From positions 1,515,749-1,579,748 of the forward strand of contig NZ_CP059563.1 of NCBI RefSeq assembly GCF_014054725.1: 64,000 nucleotides of DNA, given 5' to 3'. Below the pieces are notes generated by a model. It worked only from the letters and a program-made list of their open reading frames with translations, had not been told where the DNA came from and did not search any database. Each line of letters opens with the position of its first letter. Position 1 is the first letter of the stretch. The position numbers and the translations under genes are program-made. The DNA is from Conchiformibius steedae. Lineage in GTDB: Bacteria; Pseudomonadota; Gammaproteobacteria; Burkholderiales; Neisseriaceae. Below are positions 8,414 to 17,370 of the stretch, in pieces.

Positions 8414-8965
8414 CTATAACAATTTGCCTGTTGTTAATTCTTTAAAATCATTGTTTTCTTCCCCAGTAATTTGTGATGTGGTAATTTTTCGGTAATATTT
8501 TAAAAAATCAAATAATGTGCCAAATTCTTTTACTGTTTCTTCATTCTCATCCCATTCATAAACTATGTCATTACCATCTGATGCAAACATAAAATATTGA
8601 ACAATATGTTCATTAATACCTGCAAATATAAAGAATCTTTTTTCAGTTAAATTAACATTACCAATGGACTGCATAAAATATTCATAGTCCTTATCGTGTT
8701 GTATACTATCTCTCACATAACCATCTAAATGATGGTTTGCATAGCCCTCTCGATATATGTATATATCATCACTTAACAAGAGACCACCAGAACATTTACC
8801 CATTGTCATCAATAGTTCTTTAAATTGACCATGAACAGGAAAGTTATATTTTTGTTCAATCTGCTTAATTTCATCTTCTGTATAGCCCCGAATCAATTCA
8901 GGGCGTTCAATAAAATGATTTGCAGGATTTTTAATGCTTAATAGCATTTGAATTAAGTTATTCAT
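8414..8965 (-). CDS. SUKH (SMI1/KNR4) immunity-like protein, copy 3
   Basis: 183 residues from ATG 8965 (MNNLIQMLLSIKN), aligned with the start of the other copies; the longer frame to 9019 runs into DUF58. The middle is unique (EGYANHHLDGYVRDSIQ), but FASDGNDIVYEWDENEET is shared with copy 1 rather than copy 2, and it alone has ITTSQITGE. This patchwork suggests recombination among the copies. It lies 34 nt after the DUF58 stop and may be read through from that operon. Confidence 0.82.
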   Translation of the reverse strand: MNNLIQMLLSIKNPANHFIERPELIRGYTEDEIKQIEQKYNFPVHGQFKELLMTMGKCSGGLLLSDDIYIYREGYANHHLDGYVRDSIQHDKDYEYFMQSIGNVNLTEKRFFIFAGINEHIVQYFMFASDGNDIVYEWDENEETVKEFGTLFDFLKYYRKITTSQITGEENNDFKELTTGKLL

Positions 8966-8999
8966 TGATTGCTTATGTTTGGTTAATTGAGCCACAATC

Positions 9000-9941
9000 C
9001 TACAGAAACGCCAAGGCATTCAAACATTTTTCGCGCTGACCGTTTTGCGGGGTAATAGCACCATCGGGCAGCTCCAGCGTGTAGGGTCTGCCTGCTTGTT
9101 CTGCCTGCAATACGCGGTAGGTCAGCCACGATGCCAGCTTGTCTTTGGGCGTGCCTGCGGGATAATCGCGGTAGGAAAAGGTTTCCTTATCGGCTTCGGG
9201 CTGCGGTGCTTCAAACACTTTATCCATTAATTCGCCTGTTTTGGCATAGCTTTTCCACGCCACATGCTGTAAAGATACGCCGTCAATATGTTGGCTTAAA
9301 AAGGCAATATCGTCGCCGTTGCCACCGCTGCGGACGGGGGCATCTTCGCTGGTGGCGGGGCGTTCTGCAGTAGGCACATCGTGCGCTAGGGGTGCGGGAA
9401 AAACGACGGCATCGGTTTGCCATTCGGCGTGCAAACGGATGTAAAACAAGCCGAAAGGGGCGGTACTGGCGATTTCCAGCAACAAAGGGGCGGGAAAGTG
9501 TCCGCGCCGCGACACGGCGATTGCCCACTGGGTTTCATAGGTTTCGCTGTGTACATCGGCACGTTGCCATTGCGCGGTTTCGCCTGCCCCTGCGCCGCGC
9601 CACCAAAATACGCGTGGGCGTTTGGCGGTGGAACGGGCGCGTAAACGCACGGCGGCGTGGTCGCCCGCAAACACTTCTTCTTGAAAATCTGCCGATAAGG
9701 TCAAACCCGACAATTGGCGCACCGTCATCAGCGCTGCCACGCCGATAAATCCCGCCAGCCAAAAACTGACCGCATACGCCACGTTTACTTGATAATTGGC
9801 TGCGCCCACCCACACTGCCGCGCACACCACCGCCAAACCCACACACAGCTTGGTCGGGCGCAAACGCAAATGGCGGCGCGATACCGCGCCTTCGGGGTGC
9901 AACAGCAAAACTTCGTGTGAATCGGCTTTAGACGGCAACAT
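9000..9941 (-). CDS. DUF58 family protein
   Basis: About 313 residues from ATG 9941 (MLPSKADSHEVLLLH), overlapping the moxR stop by 14 nt. Two membrane helices around residues 30-70 are followed by a soluble part with a conserved DUF58 stretch (GDDIAFLSQHIDGVSLQHVAWKSYAKTGE, given here only as the region near residues 200-230). DUF58 proteins usually act with MoxR ATPases and a transglutaminase-like TgpA protein. Here TgpA is absent and the SUKH array follows instead. Function is not established. Confidence 0.85.
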   Translation of the reverse strand: MLPSKADSHEVLLLHPEGAVSRRHLRLRPTKLCVGLAVVCAAVWVGAANYQVNVAYAVSFWLAGFIGVAALMTVRQLSGLTLSADFQEEVFAGDHAAVRLRARSTAKRPRVFWWRGAGAGETAQWQRADVHSETYETQWAIAVSRRGHFPAPLLLEIASTAPFGLFYIRLHAEWQTDAVVFPAPLAHDVPTAERPATSEDAPVRSGGNGDDIAFLSQHIDGVSLQHVAWKSYAKTGELMDKVFEAPQPEADKETFSYRDYPAGTPKDKLASWLTYRVLQAEQAGRPYTLELPDGAITPQNGQREKCLNALAFL

Positions 9942-10833
9942 GGTCAAGCATCTCTGCCAAGGCATCGGCGGAATTTTGGCGGTGCAGGGTTTGTAAACGG
10001 TGGTTCGCGACCGATACCCACACGGCTTTTACGTCTTCGGGCAAAACAAAATTGCGCCCTTCCAGCAGCGACCATGCTTTGGCGGCTTTAATCACCGCCA
10101 AACCCGCACGCGGGCTTAATCCCAAGGCAAACACCCCCGGACGGCGCGTTGCCGATACCAAGCGGTACACATAAGCTGCCACGGCTTCGGAAACGGTTTG
10201 CGCGGCGGCTTGCTGCTGCCATTGCAACAAAATCTGCGGCGAGGCAACAGCTTGAATTTTAGGTAACAAACGGCGGCGGTCGCCCTGATGGTACAACTGT
10301 GTTTCGGCAGCTTGCACGGGATAACCCATGCTCAAACGCATCATAAAGCGGTCAAGCTGCGATTCGGGCAGGGGGAATGTGCCCAATTGTTCGCTGGGGT
10401 TTTGTGTCGCCACCACCAAAAACGGCTTGGGCAGGCGGTAGGTTTTGCCATCTACCGACACTTGCCCTTCTTCCATGGCTTCCAGCAGGGCAGATTGCAC
10501 TTTGGGAGGGGCGCGGTTGATTTCGTCTGCCAGCACAAAGGGGGTAAACACGGGACCAGGGTGAAATTTAAACGCGGCATCGGCAGGCTGAAACACGTTT
10601 ACGCCCAATAAATCAGCAGGCAACATATCGTTGGTAAACTGCACCCGCCGCAGCGGAATCCCCAACACGCCCGCCAATGCACTCGCCAAGGTGGTTTTGC
10701 CCACACCCGGTACGTCTTCCAGCAAAACGTGTCCGCCTGCCAGCACGCAGGCAATCAGTTGTTTCAACAGAGCCTGCTTACCCAAAATCACCGTATCCAA
10801 CTGCTTGAATACGGGTTCAAAAGTCTTATTCAT
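9928..10833 (-). CDS. MoxR-family AAA+ ATPase
   Basis: 301 residues. Walker A is GVGKTTLA (about residues 43-50), Walker B FVLADEINRAPP, sensor motif VATQNP, and the C-terminal lid LGLSPRAGLAV is typical of MoxR. These ATPases act as chaperone-like modules assembling or activating partner proteins, often VWA or DUF58 proteins. The downstream DUF58 gene overlaps it, so the two are translationally coupled. Confidence 0.93.
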   Translation of the reverse strand: MNKTFEPVFKQLDTVILGKQALLKQLIACVLAGGHVLLEDVPGVGKTTLASALAGVLGIPLRRVQFTNDMLPADLLGVNVFQPADAAFKFHPGPVFTPFVLADEINRAPPKVQSALLEAMEEGQVSVDGKTYRLPKPFLVVATQNPSEQLGTFPLPESQLDRFMMRLSMGYPVQAAETQLYHQGDRRRLLPKIQAVASPQILLQWQQQAAAQTVSEAVAAYVYRLVSATRRPGVFALGLSPRAGLAVIKAAKAWSLLEGRNFVLPEDVKAVWVSVANHRLQTLHRQNSADALAEMLDHVAV

Positions 10834-10908
10834 CAGTTTCTATTAAAAAAAGAAAAATAAAAATTTTGCAGACTTAACCCAAAGGCAAAGCCTGCAAAAG
10901 CGAATGGT

Positions 10909-11967
10909 TTAACGAATGCTGTATTCGTTTAACTCTTTGATGCGTTTCCGTGTTTCGCGGATATCGCATTGAATGTGCAAAAATTGGCTTTCCGATTCGT
11001 CTGCGCCTCTGGCGGCGGATTTGCGGCAGCTGCTGTTTTTGCGGTCTTCCCAAGCGCGTTGGTCTTCCATCAGGTTTTGCTGTACCTGCGGGTCAATATT
11101 GTGCCAAGCGTTTTTGATGTCGCGGTCGGCGTTTTCGTGGTCGGAACGGGCTTGCTGCAAGCGGCTTTCGCTGATGCGGCTGACGGGTTCTTCTTCGGCA
11201 ACGGGCGGCGGCGGGGCGGTTTCAACGGGCGCGGCATCGTCAGACACACGCGGCGCGGCAGGCACGGCAGCAGGTGGCGGGGGTTGTAAGGTTTCCACTT
11301 CGTGCGGACGAATCACCGCTTGAACTTTCGGAAAATCCATATTACGCAAGGCGGCATCGCGGTTCACGGCTTTGCCGTTTACCATAATTATGTCTTTAAC
11401 GCCATAAGACAACAGCGCAGCAGTCAGCACATTGCCCAACAAACTCAAATTACCGTCGCTGTAATTAACGGCAAAATGGCGGTTGTCGGGATTAACGCGG
11501 TAATCCAACTGCGCCATCACCGCTTGTCCGTCAAAACGCAGGTTGTTGTTGGCGGTGCGGTTTAAAATAATTTCAGCGGGACCAGCACTTTCCAAAATTG
11601 GCGCGTAACGCTCGGCGGTGTCCAGTACCGCTTGCGGAATAATCACGCTGATTTGCGCGGTACACAATTTGGAATCTGCCTGCACCGACTGCATACGCAC
11701 CTGCAAACGGTCGGCAGCCGCCGTTACCTTATCGGCATCCACAAAACGGCGTTTGTCCTGTTCTGCCAAACGCTGCGCTTCGCGGCGCATGGTTTGACGC
11801 AGGTTGTCGCGGATATCGGGCAGCACCGCAGGATGGCGGCAGTCTGCCAGTTCGCGGACTTCTTTGGAAACGGCCGGTTCGCGGTCGGAATCGGCGGGGC
11901 AGGCACACAACAACAGCGCCGTACCCAAAAACGAAGCGGTTTTCGCTATCGTGCGCTTTGGCATCAT
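10909..11967 (-). CDS. Lipoprotein with C-terminal LprI/DUF1311-like domain
   Basis: About 352 residues from ATG 11967, with AGGA 7 nt upstream. The signal sequence ends in the lipobox LLLCAC, so the product is probably an envelope lipoprotein. Residues 20-220 form a domain I do not recognise. A Pro/Ala/Glu-rich linker follows (about 225-265). The last 85 residues (SRLQQARSDHENADRD, then LMEDQRAWEDRKNSSC, then a second Cys) look like the lysozyme-inhibitor LprI (DUF1311) family. A protective role against lysozyme is plausible but inferred from the fold alone. Confidence 0.78.
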   Translation of the reverse strand: MMPKRTIAKTASFLGTALLLCACPADSDREPAVSKEVRELADCRHPAVLPDIRDNLRQTMRREAQRLAEQDKRRFVDADKVTAAADRLQVRMQSVQADSKLCTAQISVIIPQAVLDTAERYAPILESAGPAEIILNRTANNNLRFDGQAVMAQLDYRVNPDNRHFAVNYSDGNLSLLGNVLTAALLSYGVKDIIMVNGKAVNRDAALRNMDFPKVQAVIRPHEVETLQPPPPAAVPAAPRVSDDAAPVETAPPPPVAEEEPVSRISESRLQQARSDHENADRDIKNAWHNIDPQVQQNLMEDQRAWEDRKNSSCRKSAARGADESESQFLHIQCDIRETRKRIKELNEYSIR

Positions 11968-12078
11968 CACGGGTTCCTGAATACTGAACAAACGTGTATC
12001 AATCATAACAAAAAATACGCGGAGCGTGCGGATTTTCCCGTTCACACCCCGCGTTTTCAGGCATCGGCACAACAGCCG

Positions 12079-13335
12079 TTATTTACCAAACATTTCCATA
12101 AACACACCGATTAAGGCAAAATTGACAAAATCGATAAAGAACGCGCCCACCAAAGGCACAATCAAAAACGCCTTGTGCGATGCGCCAAAAGTATTGGTAA
12201 TAGACTGCATATTGGCAACCGCCGTAGGCGTTGCGCCCATACCGAAACCGCAATGTCCCGCTGCCAGCACCGCCGCATCGTAGTTTTTACCCATCACACG
12301 GAAAGTGACAAAATAGGCAAACAAAATCATTACCACCGTTTGCACCGCCAAAATTGCCGACATCGCACCCACCATGCCCGACAACTGCCACAGCTTCATG
12401 CTCATCAGCGCCATTGCCAAAAACAGGCTTAACGAAGCATTACCGAACACGTCAATGGCACGGTCAAACATATCAAATTTAAACACGGTGGTCAGCAGGT
12501 TGCGCAACACCACGCCAAAACCCAAAGCCCACACAAATTGTGGCAATTTTTTCAACACTTCATGTTCGGCAAACATGCCTTTCATCACTGCCGAAAATGC
12601 CAAACACGCGGCAAACAGTGCCATGGTTTCCACTGCCGATTCAGCGGTAATTAAGCGTTGATGGCGCGCGCTTTCAAAGGTTTGGTCGTCATAACGCCCC
12701 GGTGCATCGGCAGATGTGCTTTTAGCTGTGGTTTCCTGTACGGGTTTGCGCCCCATATTATTCACCAAACGACGTGCCACGGGTCCGCCAATCAAACCGC
12801 CCGCCACCAAACCGAATGTTGCCGACACAATCGCCATTTCCGATGCGCCGACAATGCCGTATTGTTTGGTAAGGATATCGCCGTAAGTCGCGCCCGTGCC
12901 GTGTCCGCCCACCAGCGTAATCGAGCCGGTAATCAAGCCCACCAGCGGGTCCAGTCCCAAGGCAGATGCCATGCCCACGCCCACAGCGTTTTGCACCACG
13001 ATAAAGCCGCTTACCAGCGCCAAAAACACCAGCAAAGGCAAACCGCCTTGTTTCAAACGCGAAAAATCTGCCGACAAACCGATAGAAGCAAAGAAAATCA
13101 GCATAAAGGCGTCTTGCAGCGATTTTTCAATTTGAAATTCCAAGCCGAAAGCGGCGTGTAATACCGTTACCAGCAGCGCGGTCAGCAAACCGCCCGCCAC
13201 AGGTTCGGGAATATTAAAATCGCGCAAAAACTTGATGCGCGATACCAAAAATTTACCCAACAGCAACACCAGCGTGGCGGCAATCAGGGTGTAATAACCG
13301 TTTAATACAATCGGTTCTACAGTGGTCGGATTCAT
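12079..13335 (-). CDS. gltS: Sodium/glutamate symporter
   Basis: 418 residues, all-helical inner-membrane protein of the GltS family, which imports glutamate with Na+. The signature GSITLVGGHGTGATYG lies near residue 138 and the second pore-loop motif AGHCGFGMGATPTAVANM near 360. Length and topology are normal. It stands alone between the LprI-type lipoprotein and the divergent ribB promoter. Confidence 0.96.
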   Translation of the reverse strand: MNPTTVEPIVLNGYYTLIAATLVLLLGKFLVSRIKFLRDFNIPEPVAGGLLTALLVTVLHAAFGLEFQIEKSLQDAFMLIFFASIGLSADFSRLKQGGLPLLVFLALVSGFIVVQNAVGVGMASALGLDPLVGLITGSITLVGGHGTGATYGDILTKQYGIVGASEMAIVSATFGLVAGGLIGGPVARRLVNNMGRKPVQETTAKSTSADAPGRYDDQTFESARHQRLITAESAVETMALFAACLAFSAVMKGMFAEHEVLKKLPQFVWALGFGVVLRNLLTTVFKFDMFDRAIDVFGNASLSLFLAMALMSMKLWQLSGMVGAMSAILAVQTVVMILFAYFVTFRVMGKNYDAAVLAAGHCGFGMGATPTAVANMQSITNTFGASHKAFLIVPLVGAFFIDFVNFALIGVFMEMFGK

Positions 13336-13426
13336 AATCCTTACTCCGTTTCTGTTTTATCAATATAAAATAGGCGCATCATAAACTTTTATACGGTAAA
13401 AAGTCAAAATACACAGGCGCGGGCAT

Positions 13427-13456
13427 TTGAAAGCCTACCGTCAAATGCCGTACAAT
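13427..13456 (+). promoter_or_regulatory. Putative sigma-70 promoter for ribB
   Basis: TTGAAA (13427-13432), 18-nt spacer, TACAAT (13451-13456). The predicted start near 13463 gives a leader of about 30 nt. No FMN-riboswitch-like sequence is visible. Confidence 0.5.
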
Positions 13457-13492
13457 CGCGCCCTGATATTCCACCTTGTCTCCCAATTTATT

Positions 13493-14578
13493 ATGCATAT
13501 TTCCCCCATTCCCGATATTCTTGCCGATATTGCCGCTGGCAAAATGGTGATTATTACCGATGCCGAAGACCGTGAAAACGAAGGCGATTTGGTGATGGCA
13601 GCGCAGTTTGTAACACCCGAAGCCATTAATTTTATGATTAAACACGCCCGTGGTTTGGTGTGTTTGCCGATGGAAAACGCGCTAATTGACAAACTGGGCC
13701 TGCCAATGATGACCCAACACAACGGCGCACAATACGGCACCAATTTTACCGTGTCGATTGAAGCGGCAGACGGCATCAGTACGGGCATTTCCGCCGCCGA
13801 CCGTGCCCACACCATCCGCACCGCCGTCTCGCCTGCGGTTAAGCCCGAACACATTGTTCAACCAGGGCATATTTTCCCCTTACGCGCCCAAAAAGGCGGC
13901 GTGCTGGTACGCGCAGGACACACCGAAGCCGCTGTGGATTTGGCACAGATGGCGGGTTTGGCGGGCGCAGGCGTGATTTGCGAAATTTTAAATGATGACG
14001 GCACGATGGCGCGTATGCCCGAACTGATGCGTTTTGCCGAAACACATGGTTTAAAAATCGGCACGATTGCCGACCTGATTGAATACCGCAGCCGCACCGA
14101 AAGCCTGTTGGAAGAAATGGGCGACACCCGCATTGACACACCGTGGGGCGAATTCCGCCAGCATGTTTATGTGGATAAACTGAATGGCGATACCCATTTG
14201 GCATTGGTCAAAGGCGACCCCGTTCACGCCGAAGAAACGCTGGTGCGCGTTCACGAACCTTTTAGCGCGATGGATTTTTTGATGTCCGACCCCAGCCATT
14301 CTTGGCAGTTGCCCGCTGCTTTGGAACGGATTCAGGAAGCCGAATGCGGGGTGTTGATTTTATTGCACCGCACCGAAGACGGCAGCGCACTGCTGGAACG
14401 CACTTTGCCGAAAAACAGCTTTCAAATCAAAAAGTGGGACAAAAAAACCTATGGCATCGGCGCACAAATTTTAGCGGGTTTGCAAGTGAAAAAAATGCGC
14501 GTGATGGGCAAAACCTCTTCATTAAACGGATTGACGGGCTTTGGCTTGGAAATTGCGGGTTTTGAAGAGCCTGCCTGA
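13493..14578 (+). CDS. ribB: DHBP synthase with degenerate GTP cyclohydrolase II-like domain
   Basis: 361 residues from ATG 13493. The N-terminal 200 residues are a complete 3,4-dihydroxy-2-butanone-4-phosphate synthase, with the acidic motif TDAEDRENEGDLVMA and the HTxxR/HVFPLRA-type segments (GHIFPLRAQKGGVL). The C-terminal domain aligns with RibA but lacks the three zinc-ligand cysteines and the RCDCG motif. It therefore probably makes only the DHBP half of riboflavin and depends on a separate ribA. Such RibB-X fusions are common in betaproteobacteria. Confidence 0.93.
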   Translation: MHISPIPDILADIAAGKMVIITDAEDRENEGDLVMAAQFVTPEAINFMIKHARGLVCLPMENALIDKLGLPMMTQHNGAQYGTNFTVSIEAADGISTGISAADRAHTIRTAVSPAVKPEHIVQPGHIFPLRAQKGGVLVRAGHTEAAVDLAQMAGLAGAGVICEILNDDGTMARMPELMRFAETHGLKIGTIADLIEYRSRTESLLEEMGDTRIDTPWGEFRQHVYVDKLNGDTHLALVKGDPVHAEETLVRVHEPFSAMDFLMSDPSHSWQLPAALERIQEAECGVLILLHRTEDGSALLERTLPKNSFQIKKWDKKTYGIGAQILAGLQVKKMRVMGKTSSLNGLTGFGLEIAGFEEPA

Positions 14579-14590
14579 ATCGCGTATAAT
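14562..14590 (+). promoter_or_regulatory. Putative sigma-70 promoter for the suhB-like gene
   Basis: TTGAAG (14562-14567), 17-nt spacer, TATAAT (14585-14590). It overlaps the end of ribB and would give a leader of about 30 nt. Confidence 0.55.
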
Positions 14591-14628
14591 CCCGCCCCTT
14601 TGCGTCTGACCCGTTCCGAAAGCCCGCC

Positions 14629-15402
14629 ATGAGCCAACTTCACAGCCCCGCCCTCAATACCGCGTTTAAAGCCGCCCGCCGTGCGGGTGACAACACCTTA
14701 CGCGCCGCCAACAACCTGCTGGAATTCAAACCCGACAGCAAAGCCTTTAACGACTTTGCCGCCGAAATCCGCAGCCACGCCGCCCACACCATTACCGAAA
14801 TCCTGTGCGAAGCCTATCCCGACCACCGCATCATCAGTGCCGACAACGGCGGCGAACTGACGGGCAAAGGTCACGAATGGCTGATTGCCCCGCTGGAAGG
14901 CGAAAGCGACTACCTGCACGGCAGCGCCCATTATGCCGTTGCCATCGCCCTGCGTCACAAAGGTATCTTGCAAGATGCGCTGGTGTTTTCCCCCGAACGC
15001 AACGAGCTTTACACCGCTTCACGCGGCAAAGGCGCGTGGCTGAACGGACGGCGTTTGCGCGTGTCTGCCCGCATTGAAGCCACCAACGCACTGGTGGCAG
15101 CAGGTTTTGACCGCGAAAACGACAGCCTGTTAAACGGTTTGTCGGCGCGTACCGCCGGTGTGCGTTGCGAAGGCGCAGCGGTATTGGATTTCTGCGCCGT
15201 GGCTGCGGGTCGCCGCGATGGTTTGGTGCGTTTTAAGCTGCACCCCTGCCAAGCCGCTGCGGGTGCGTTGCTGGTGCAGGAAGCAGGCGGCATTGTGACA
15301 GATGCCGAAGGCAACGAACATTGGTTGGATAAAGGCGAAGCATTTGCTGCCAATCCAAAAATTCTCGCCCAGCTGCTGCACATCGCCGCCCAACACGCTT
15401 AA
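14629..15402 (+). CDS. Inositol monophosphatase-family protein, catalytic site lost
   Basis: 257 residues, clearly SuhB/IMPase fold: NELYTASRGKGAWLNGRRLRV and LLVQEAGGIVTDAEGN are conserved. The metal site is destroyed. The usual EE motif reads SADNG, the DPLDGTTN motif reads APLEGESD, and the PWDxAAG motif reads PCQAAAG, so nearly all acidic ligands are replaced. Sequence and reading frame are otherwise intact and it has its own promoter, so it does not look like a decaying gene. E. coli SuhB has a non-enzymatic role in rRNA antitermination. A similar structural role is possible here, but that is inference. Confidence 0.88.
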   Translation: MSQLHSPALNTAFKAARRAGDNTLRAANNLLEFKPDSKAFNDFAAEIRSHAAHTITEILCEAYPDHRIISADNGGELTGKGHEWLIAPLEGESDYLHGSAHYAVAIALRHKGILQDALVFSPERNELYTASRGKGAWLNGRRLRVSARIEATNALVAAGFDRENDSLLNGLSARTAGVRCEGAAVLDFCAVAAGRRDGLVRFKLHPCQAAAGALLVQEAGGIVTDAEGNEHWLDKGEAFAANPKILAQLLHIAAQHA

Positions 15403-15408
15403 ATCCCG

Positions 15409-15435
15409 CGCCCGAATCCTGTTCGGGCGTTTTTT
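15409..15435 (+). terminator. Intrinsic terminator after the suhB-like gene
   Basis: Perfect 8-bp GC-rich stem 15409-15416 / 15422-15429, 5-nt loop, then six T. Confidence 0.9.
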
Positions 15436-15451
15436 ACGGGCGCAAACCCGC

Positions 15452-15480
15452 TTCAAAGCCGCTCTTATTCGCGGTAAAAT
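15452..15480 (+). promoter_or_regulatory. Putative purC promoter
   Basis: TTCAAA, 17-nt spacer, TAAAAT, just downstream of a terminator and 31 nt before the purC start. Confidence 0.4.
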
Positions 15481-15510
15481 AATTTTTTGACTCTGCCGCA
15501 AGGAAGCACC

Positions 15511-16377
15511 ATGACCACCATCAGCCTGCCCAAACTCTATTCTGGCAAAGTGCGCGATTTATACGAAATTGACGAACACACCATGCTGATTGTCGCCAGC
15601 GACCGTTTGTCTGCTTTTGACGTAATTCTGCCCGCGCCCATTGTTGGCAAAGGCGAAATCCTGACTCAAATTTCCAATTTCTGGTTTGACAAACTGGCAC
15701 ACATCATGCCCAACCACTTTACCGGACAAAGCGTGTACGACGTGTTGCCCGAAGCCGAAGCCCGCGCCATCGAAAAACGCGCCGTGGTTGCCAAACGCCT
15801 CACGCCCGTGAAAATTGAAGCGGTGGTGCGCGGTTATTTGGCGGGCAGCGGTTGGAAAGAATACCGCCAACACGGCACAGTGTGCGGCATTGCCTTACCT
15901 GCCAATCTGCGCGAAGCCGACAAACTGCCCGAACCGCTGTTTACCCCCTCTACCAAAGCCGAAGCAGGCGAACACGATGAAAACATTGATTTTGCCCAAG
16001 CCTGCGCCATTGTCGGTACAGAGCTGGCAGAGCAGGTGCGCGACAAATCGCTACAGCTTTACCGCGAAGCCGCTGCCTACGCAGCCCAACGCGGCATTAT
16101 TATCTGCGATACCAAATTTGAATTTGGTGTGGACGAAAATGGCACATTAACGCTGATGGACGAAGTGCTGACCCCCGATTCCAGCCGTTTTTGGTCGGTA
16201 AACAGCTATCAGGCAGGCACGAATCCGCCGTCGTTTGACAAACAGTTTGTGCGCGACTGGCTGGAACAAAGCGGTTGGAACAAACAGCCCCCCGCCCCCA
16301 CCGTTCCCCAAGACGTGATTGACAAAACCTTGGCAAAATACCGCGAAGCGTTTGCCATCCTGACAGCGGCAGACTGA
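15511..16377 (+). CDS. purC: SAICAR synthetase (long form)
   Basis: 288 residues from ATG 15511, with AAGGA upstream; the frame from 15487 is only an extension. Catalyses ATP-dependent joining of aspartate to CAIR in purine synthesis. Motifs: [13 protein letters not shown] at the start, [10 protein letters not shown] near 30, [20 protein letters not shown] near 95, and [12 protein letters not shown] near 215. Isolated gene with its own promoter. Confidence 0.97.
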   Translation: MTTISLPKLYSGKVRDLYEIDEHTMLIVASDRLSAFDVILPAPIVGKGEILTQISNFWFDKLAHIMPNHFTGQSVYDVLPEAEARAIEKRAVVAKRLTPVKIEAVVRGYLAGSGWKEYRQHGTVCGIALPANLREADKLPEPLFTPSTKAEAGEHDENIDFAQACAIVGTELAEQVRDKSLQLYREAAAYAAQRGIIICDTKFEFGVDENGTLTLMDEVLTPDSSRFWSVNSYQAGTNPPSFDKQFVRDWLEQSGWNKQPPAPTVPQDVIDKTLAKYREAFAILTAAD

Positions 16378-16416
16378 CCCTATTTGTAATTCAAATAAAA
16401 ACAAGGAATCCAAACC

Positions 16417-17370
16417 GTGAAAAACATTTTTGTGCTTTACACAGGCGGCAGCATCGGCATGACCCAAAGCCCAGACGGGCTGAAACCCGACACCGCCATC
16501 GTCCACACCGCCCTACAGCCCTATCAGCAGCAAATCCATTTTCACTGGCACATCTGCAACCCCCTGATTGACAGTTCCGCCGTATCGCCGCAGCACTGGG
16601 CAGAATGGCTGACGATACTGGAAAACGCCCTGCCCGATTATGACGGCGTACTGGTGCTGCACGGCACCGACACACTCGCCTATACCGCCAACGTCCTTGC
16701 CCTCAGCTTGGACACCCAAGGCAAACCCGTGGTACTCACAGGCGCACAAATCCCGTTTGGTACGGACGGCAGCGATGCCCCCTGCAATTTGGAAACCGCC
16801 GTTTCTGCCCTGCTGCGCGATGATGTACACGAAGTGTTGCTGGCGTTTAACGGCAAACTCTTCCCCGCTGTAGGCAGCAGCAAAACCAGCACCGTCCGTT
16901 CTGACGGCTTTGCCAACCCGCATTTTGGCGAATGGTCGCCCGAACGCCCCGCACCTGCCTTTAATCACCTGCCGCGCCGTTTGGATTCGGGTCAGCGCGT
17001 GGCCGCCCTGCTGCTTACCCCCGGCATCGGCATCAAAGCCGCCGCCCACACCCTGCGCACCTTTCCGCTCAATGGCGCGGTGCTGATGAGTTACGGACAC
17101 GGCAATTCCCCCGCCGATATTGATTTATTGGACGCGATTCACCAGTTTACTTCGCAAAACCCCAGCCGTTTGGTGTTAAACATCAGCCAAGTGCCTGAAG
17201 GTCAAGCAGCAGCCGTGTACGCGCAAGGCAGCCGTTTACGCGCATCGGGCGCGATTAACGGTGGTTATTGCAATGTGGAAACCGCCACCGCCCTACTGCG
17301 TTTGGCATCGGGCAACGGCTGGCTCGCCGCCGATTTGCAGGAGGAACTGCAACGTTTGAAACTGATTTAA
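16417..17370 (+). CDS. ansA: Type I (cytoplasmic) L-asparaginase, Ser at the nucleophile position
   Basis: 317 residues, no signal peptide, type I asparaginase. HGTDTLAYTA (second catalytic Thr-Asp pair) and VLTGAQIPFG are conserved. The first catalytic motif reads YTGGSIGM (codon AGC) where the family normally has YTGGTIGM, so the nucleophilic Thr is replaced by Ser. Ser could still act as nucleophile, probably with altered activity. Start ATG or alternative codon with AAGGA upstream at 16403-16408; the annotated start codon is GTG at 16417. Confidence 0.92.
   Translation: MKNIFVLYTGGSIGMTQSPDGLKPDTAIVHTALQPYQQQIHFHWHICNPLIDSSAVSPQHWAEWLTILENALPDYDGVLVLHGTDTLAYTANVLALSLDTQGKPVVLTGAQIPFGTDGSDAPCNLETAVSALLRDDVHEVLLAFNGKLFPAVGSSKTSTVRSDGFANPHFGEWSPERPAPAFNHLPRRLDSGQRVAALLLTPGIGIKAAAHTLRTFPLNGAVLMSYGHGNSPADIDLLDAIHQFTSQNPSRLVLNISQVPEGQAAAVYAQGSRLRASGAINGGYCNVETATALLRLASGNGWLAADLQEELQRLKLI

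Larger units (their letters stand above)
7220..8965 (-). repeat. Tandem duplication of SUKH gene plus spacer
   Basis: Three units of about 580 bp. The spacer core TAATAAAACGCCA(T/C)TATAACAA recurs at about 7232-7253, 7811-7832 and 8400-8421. The 5' coding part is nearly identical at DNA level between copies, whereas central segments diverge strongly. Confidence 0.85.

Noticed and set aside
13336..13492. FMN riboswitch upstream of ribB
   Set aside because: No conserved RFN element; the leader from the proposed promoter is only about 30 nt.
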